From positions 1-8,836 of the forward strand of contig CAAEEV010000113.1 in the NCBI GenBank assembly GCA_900754955.1: a DNA stretch of 8,836 bases, given 5' to 3'. The notes beneath the pieces were generated by a model that worked only from the letters and a program-made list of their open reading frames with translations, had not been told where the DNA came from and did no database searches. Origin of the DNA: Eggerthellaceae bacterium. GTDB lineage: Bacteria; Actinomycetota; Coriobacteriia; Coriobacteriales; Eggerthellaceae. Each line of letters starts with the position of its first letter. The first letter of the stretch is position 1. A program made the position numbers and the translations under genes. This document shows, one piece after another, positions 4,973 to 8,836 of the stretch.

Positions 4973-5395
4973 ATGGCATATTCAACGAAACTCAGCGACG
5001 CACTCCACCTGCTCGTCTTCATAGAAGAGCAGCAGGGTGCCGACCTCTCGAGCGATGCCATCGCCAAGAGCCTCGCCGCAAATCCTTCGTCGGTTCGTCA
5101 GATGATGGGAAAGCTGAGACGCGCAGGGTTGATCGAAAGCGTGACCGGGCACGCGAAACCGCGGCTCGCCCGTGAAGCGTGCACCATAACGATGCTGGAC
5201 GTATACCGCGCCGTAGAAGGCGACAAACCCCTGCTTCACCTGGATACGCACACCAACCCCGAATGCGGCGTCGGCGTGAACGTACAGCTCGTCATCGGCG
5301 AACTGTTCGGCGACGTGCAACGCGAGGCGGAACGCGCCATGGCTGCGATCAGCCTGGAGCAGGTCATCACTCGTTACCATGCGCTCATCTCATAG
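4973..5395 (+). CDS. Rrf2-family transcriptional regulator, 140 residues
   Basis: A dimeric winged-helix DNA-binding protein, probably the controller of the divergent sirtuin operon and of itself. The N-terminal half is the Rrf2 helix-turn-helix: YSTKLSDALHLLVFI (3-17), SSDAIAKSLAANPSSVRQMM (26-45, recognition helix around 37-47), then the wing GLIESVTGHAKPRLAR (52-67). The dimerisation part begins ITMLDVYRAVEG (72-83). TNPECGVGVNV (94-104) matches the NPxC(P)VG element of YwnA-like Rrf2 proteins, with C98 as the conserved cysteine. Only one other cysteine is present (C70), so the three-cysteine iron-sulfur site of IscR/NsrR types is absent; sensing by thiol chemistry or a ligand is more likely. 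The ATG at 4973 has AGAAGG (4961-4966) 6 bases upstream. Its stop overlaps the stop region of the convergent CPBP gene by 6 bp. Confidence 0.88.
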   Translation: MAYSTKLSDALHLLVFIEEQQGADLSSDAIAKSLAANPSSVRQMMGKLRRAGLIESVTGHAKPRLAREACTITMLDVYRAVEGDKPLLHLDTHTNPECGVGVNVQLVIGELFGDVQREAERAMAAISLEQVITRYHALIS

Positions 5396-6148
5396 CGTCG
5401 CGCGTTCCCCTCGTTCATTCTCGAGCTGATCGAGCAGGACGCGTTTGGGAGCTGGGCCGGCGAAGTAATCGGGATCGCGATTCATGCGGAAGCGCGCGAT
5501 GGCGAGCACGCCGACGTTGTAAAGCGCATGGGCGCCCGCCGCCACTGCGAGACTTCCCGTCGCGAGGAACGCCGCACCAAGCGCGACGCCGAGCAGCAGC
5601 GTGGCGACCGTCGAAGCAAGCGAACGGTAGCGCACGTGAGCGATCCAGAACAGGAGCGACGAAACAACGACGGCAGCGACCGCCGCGGCGACATCCGGAA
5701 GCACGCCAGCAAGCAGCTCGATCGCGAGCCCGAGAAGAGCGAAGCGGAAGAGCAGCTCCTCAGCGAAGCCCGCCAGCGTCATCAGCACAATCCAAAGGAC
5801 GATCGGCAGCCGCGGCAGCTCTCCGTTGATGCCGCGACGCAGGCTCACCACCTCCGCGCGCTTCCCTTTCGCGAACGCGCGCCTCTCCCAAAAGTACGCC
5901 GCAACGCAGAAAACCGCACCGAGCAACGCAGCAAGGACGAGCGACTGCGCCGCCGAAAGCGCACAGAGCGAGTCGGCGATTGAGCGAAGCCAGCCGAAGC
6001 CCAGCGCCGCGCCGGCCCAATCGCCCGACGTAACGCCCGCGAGCACCACCGACCCCGCGCATCCCGCCACCACGATGACGAGCTGGCTGATCAGCAGGTT
6101 GATCACGAGCGCCGCAGCCTCATCGAGATCGACCGGCTCCACCTTCAT
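5390..6148 (-). CDS. CPBP-family intramembrane metalloprotease (Abi-like), 252 residues
   Basis: A polytopic membrane protein of the CPBP (CAAX protease/bacteriocin-processing) family, related to Rce1; bacterial members serve in bacteriocin processing or immunity, or have no known substrate. The three catalytic motifs are all present: EELLFR (E130, E131, R135), FWIAH (F167, H171) and HALYN (H207, N211). About seven hydrophobic segments are visible (roughly 12-40, 60-87, 113-128, 136-150, 153-170, 177-195, 198-216). The C-terminal 35 residues are polar and charged. The start ATG at 6148 has GGAG 6 bases upstream. It follows the helicase stop by 23 bases, so the two are probably co-transcribed. 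Its 3' end overlaps the convergent Rrf2 gene by 6 bp. The protease assignment is firm; the substrate is unknown. Confidence 0.88.
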   Translation of the reverse strand: MKVEPVDLDEAAALVINLLISQLVIVVAGCAGSVVLAGVTSGDWAGAALGFGWLRSIADSLCALSAAQSLVLAALLGAVFCVAAYFWERRAFAKGKRAEVVSLRRGINGELPRLPIVLWIVLMTLAGFAEELLFRFALLGLAIELLAGVLPDVAAAVAAVVVSSLLFWIAHVRYRSLASTVATLLLGVALGAAFLATGSLAVAAGAHALYNVGVLAIARFRMNRDPDYFAGPAPKRVLLDQLENERGERATL

Positions 6149-6171
6149 GCAAATCTCCGTCCCTTCGCCAG

Positions 6172-8760
6172 CTACTTACGACCGGCCAGCGGCGAACGCG
6201 GCAGCACGCGTGCGTTATCCCAGCTGCGGATGCGCGCCTTTGCACCTTCAACGTCGAGCACGCCATAGGCGAATCCGCGACGCACGAGCTCGGCGGGCAG
6301 CAGGTCGTCGTACTTCTCGAACAGCGGCACCTCACCCGGGTACAGCAGCTCCATCGGGTCAAAGTCCTCGGCGGCGATACGCGCCATTTCGGCAAAGAAG
6401 CGAGCTGCGGCTTCTGCGATGTGCGCTGCCTCGTCGTCGGCTCCGTCCGCATCAGCGCCGCCCGCAGCCGACGTGCCTTCTGCAGCCCCAGCAACCAAGG
6501 CAGCCTCGACGACCGGCTCCCCTGCTCCACTGCCAGCGCGCCGCCGTCCGCCAGCCTCACCCGCATCGCGCGCGCCCACCGATGTGCACGGCATCTTGAA
6601 CTGTATAAAGTAAGGGCGCGAAGCGTCGATGCCCTTGAGGCCGAGCGCAGGCGCCGCTTTGATCTTCAGCATGCGCTCGAGCGCAAGGAACGCGTAGCTG
6701 CCGAGCCACGGGAACAGGCACCACATGTCGCCCCCGAGGTTCACAAGCGGCTGATCGGCCACTTCCGCCGCTGCTGCCACGTGCCGCGCCTGCGTCAGGC
6801 GGGCGCGCGCATTGCTCATGAGGTAGGGGTAGCCGCACGTTTCTTCGAGCACATGCCGCATGCGTTCGAGCACGCGCGTGTTGATGTCGCCCGGACAGTC
6901 GCCGAAATACGCCGGCACCTTCCCCTTCACCTGGGTGCAGTACACGAGGTGCCGCTTGTGATCCACCTCGTCGACCACCCACACGTGCCCCGCGATGGCG
7001 ATCTTCTCACCTGCAGGAGGCGGCATCACGATCGTGCCGATCTCCTGCGAATCAGACCGCACCGTGTACTCCTCGTTCTCCTGGAACACAGCATAGAACT
7101 TGAACGAATTGACGATGCGCTCGCCCGCAAGCCCCACGATGAGCCCGCCGCCTTCGGTGCGCTCGATGAGGTCTGTTTCGATCAGGTGCGTGAGCAGCAC
7201 ACGGTAATCGTCGAGCGTCACGCGGTGGAAGTACGTGAGCGTGAGCACGCGCTCGGCCAAGCGCGCAGCCGACATCTCCCCCTCCGACGCGAGCGTGGCG
7301 AGCGTTTGGTGCAAAAGCAAGCTGAACGGCAGACGGTCGAGCCGCGGCGGCTCCACCCAGCGTTCCTCCACGTACAGCTGGACGAGCGCAATGCCTTGGA
7401 GCAGCTTCCACGGAATCGTTTCAGGCAGCATGGCACGCGGTTCGGGCTGCTCCTCGCGCATGACGAACCACATCTCCTGCGGTGCGTCGCGACGCCCCGT
7501 GCGGCCCATACGCTGCAGGAACGACGATACCGTGAAGGGCGCATCGATCTGGAAGGCCCGCTCGAGACGCCCGATGTCGATGCCGAGCTCGAGCGTGGCG
7601 GTGGTGACGGTGGTTTGGAACTGCTCCTCGTCCTTCATGACCGCCTCCGCCGTCTCGCGATAGGCGGTCGACAGGTTGCCGTGGTGGATGAGGAAGCGGT
7701 CGGGTTCGCCCTGCGCCTCGCAGTACTGGCGCAGGGTGGTGCACACCGCCTCCGCCTCCTCGCGCGAGTTCACGAACACGAGGCACTTCTTGCCGCGCGT
7801 GTGTTCGAAAATGTAGCCGATGCCGGAATCGGCCAGCGCGGGCGCCGTGTCGGTGGGAGCGTCGAGCGCGCTGGCCTGCACGAGCGCGTCGGCCTGCGCA
7901 GGCGTGCGGGCGTCGAACGCGCCAGTCTGCCCGAGCGCTCGATCGTTGCGCGCGCCAACCTGCGCAACCGCACGAGCGCCGCACGCGTCAACTGGCCCAG
8001 ACGCAAGCGCGCCAGACGCGCCACCACGCGCTTCCCCACCCGTCTCCGCCGCCTGCGGGCCTGTCACGTAGAAGTGCTCCATCGACAGGCGCCACGTACG
8101 ACCCGGTGCCTTGACCTGCGGGATCACCGTATTGCGACCCGTTCCCGCCGAAAGGAACGCGCCCACGAGCTCGGGTTCGCCCACCGTCGCCGACAGGCCG
8201 ATGCGCCGCGGGTTCACGCCAGCCATGCGCGAGAGGCGCTCGATGAGGCAAAGCGTCTGACCGCCGCGATCGCCGCGCAGCAGCGAATGAACCTCGTCGA
8301 TCACCACATAGCGCACATCGCCGAACAGACGCGCCACCGCCGCGTGCTTGCGCAGCAGCAGCGCCTCGAGCGACTCGGGCGTTATCTGCAGAATGCCCGA
8401 AGGGTTCTTGAGCAGCTTCGCTTTATGCGACTGCGATACGTCGCCGTGCCAGTGCCAGACGGGGATGTCCGCCTCGGCGCACAGGTCCTCCAGGCGCATG
8501 AACTGGTCGTTGATGAGGGCTTTGAGCGGACCGATGTAGAGCGCACCCACCGAACGCGGCGGATCCTCCCAGAACTCCGTGAGGATGGGAAAGAACGCCG
8601 CCTCCGTCTTGCCCGATGCGGTCGATGCGGTGAGCAGCACGTTGTCATCGGTGTTGAAGATGGCGTCGGCAGCGGCCACCTGGATGGCGCGCAGCGATTC
8701 CCAGTCGTGCTCGTAGATGAAGTCCTGCACGAAGGGAGCATAGCGATCGAATACGCCCAT
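6172..8760 (-). CDS. Lhr-like DEVH-box ATP-dependent helicase, 862 residues
   Basis: A superfamily 2 helicase with two RecA domains and a long Lhr-type C-terminal part. Motifs in order: Q27 region; Walker A TASTASGKTEAAF (44-56); Ia GPLKALINDQ (77-86); Ib TPESLEALL (127-135); II DEVH (155-158); III SAT (190-192); IV VFVNSREEAE (328-337); V TTATLELGIDIG (386-397); VI QRMGRTGRR (416-424). A winged-helix-like region follows (about 475-550), then conserved MPPPAGEK, VDEVDHKRHLVYC and LFPWLGSYAF segments. At 862 residues it is far shorter than full Lhr (about 1,500) and resembles the shorter Lhr-like helicases found beside P-loop ATPases in BREX-type and TerB-linked loci. Two Ala/Gly/Asp-rich low-complexity insertions are seen: 236-311, between the RecA domains, and 729-779. 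The start ATG at 8760 has GAGGAG 5 bases upstream. The CPBP gene follows and another gene ends 18 bases upstream. DNA or RNA target unknown. Confidence 0.88.
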   Translation of the reverse strand: MGVFDRYAPFVQDFIYEHDWESLRAIQVAAADAIFNTDDNVLLTASTASGKTEAAFFPILTEFWEDPPRSVGALYIGPLKALINDQFMRLEDLCAEADIPVWHWHGDVSQSHKAKLLKNPSGILQITPESLEALLLRKHAAVARLFGDVRYVVIDEVHSLLRGDRGGQTLCLIERLSRMAGVNPRRIGLSATVGEPELVGAFLSAGTGRNTVIPQVKAPGRTWRLSMEHFYVTGPQAAETGGEARGGASGALASGPVDACGARAVAQVGARNDRALGQTGAFDARTPAQADALVQASALDAPTDTAPALADSGIGYIFEHTRGKKCLVFVNSREEAEAVCTTLRQYCEAQGEPDRFLIHHGNLSTAYRETAEAVMKDEEQFQTTVTTATLELGIDIGRLERAFQIDAPFTVSSFLQRMGRTGRRDAPQEMWFVMREEQPEPRAMLPETIPWKLLQGIALVQLYVEERWVEPPRLDRLPFSLLLHQTLATLASEGEMSAARLAERVLTLTYFHRVTLDDYRVLLTHLIETDLIERTEGGGLIVGLAGERIVNSFKFYAVFQENEEYTVRSDSQEIGTIVMPPPAGEKIAIAGHVWVVDEVDHKRHLVYCTQVKGKVPAYFGDCPGDINTRVLERMRHVLEETCGYPYLMSNARARLTQARHVAAAAEVADQPLVNLGGDMWCLFPWLGSYAFLALERMLKIKAAPALGLKGIDASRPYFIQFKMPCTSVGARDAGEAGGRRRAGSGAGEPVVEAALVAGAAEGTSAAGGADADGADDEAAHIAEAAARFFAEMARIAAEDFDPMELLYPGEVPLFEKYDDLLPAELVRRGFAYGVLDVEGAKARIRSWDNARVLPRSPLAGRK

Positions 8761-8778
8761 GGCTGCTCCTCGGTGTTC

Positions 8779-8836
8779 CTAGATGGTGAATTCGGCGAAG
8801 GGGTTCGCAGCCGGAGCGCCCGCGGCGCCCGCCGCA
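8779..8836 (-). CDS. C-terminal 18 codons of an upstream gene (runs off right edge)
   Basis: An open minus-strand frame enters from the right edge and stops at TAG (8779-8781). The translation is an Ala/Gly/Pro-rich tail ending ANPFAEFTI. It ends 18 bases before the helicase ATG, and the helicase SD lies in that gap, so the two are probably one operon. The Ala/Gly-rich tail followed by a short hydrophobic end resembles a flexible linker with a terminal peptide. Too little is present to name the protein. Confidence 0.55.
   Translation of the reverse strand, partial: AAGAAGAPAANPFAEFTI

Noticed and set aside
5528..6599. Plus-strand open frames opposite the CPBP and helicase genes
   Set aside because: They are Arg/Ser/Ala-rich shadows of genes with clear catalytic motifs on the minus strand.
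7820..8070. CRISPR-like or tandem repeat array in the helicase region
   Set aside because: The repeats are imperfect, in frame and within the coding sequence; they encode a low-complexity linker and there are no regular spacers.

Overview
The window is high-GC bacterial DNA with strong Shine-Dalgarno (SD) sites ahead of nearly every start. The gene content and protein style suggest a gut actinobacterium of the Coriobacteriia/Eggerthellaceae type. That placement is inference; no rRNA or other taxonomic marker is present.

Layout from left to right. The 5' part of galU (UDP-glucose pyrophosphorylase, minus strand) runs off the left edge. A 382-base gap with two small palindromes follows. Next comes an AEC-family (auxin efflux carrier-like) permease on the plus strand, then a tRNA-Ala(CGC) gene with its own TTGACA promoter and an intrinsic terminator. 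On the minus strand, from about 4821 down to 1984, lie three consecutive paralogous sirtuin genes, called A, B and C here in transcription order. All three resemble the class M (SirTM) sirtuins, which ADP-ribosylate lipoyl-carrier proteins in Firmicutes. They form one operon: A and B overlap in TGATG, and C follows after 43 bases. Divergent from them is an Rrf2-family regulator. The 151-base spacer holds two back-to-back promoters whose -35 boxes overlap, and each -10 sits inside a 27-bp inverted repeat (GCTGTT-N11-AACAGC core). This looks like a self-contained sensor and effector module.

Convergent with the regulator, and overlapping it by 6 bp, is a CPBP-family intramembrane metalloprotease. 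It lies just downstream of an 862-residue Lhr-like DEVH-box helicase, and the two form a minus-strand operon. The last 18 codons of another minus-strand gene precede the helicase at the right edge.

The most unusual part is the sirtuin triplet with its regulator. No macrodomain, GcvH-L or lipoate-ligand partner, as found in described SirTM operons, is visible in the window. Paralogs B and C keep the N-x-D and Q positions expected for SirTM catalysis, whereas paralog A has N-x-N and E there but keeps all four zinc cysteines. A catalytic/pseudoenzyme or division-of-labour complex is therefore plausible. The helicase and the truncated upstream gene could belong to a BREX-like or TerB-linked helicase/ATPase locus, but the partner lies outside the window.
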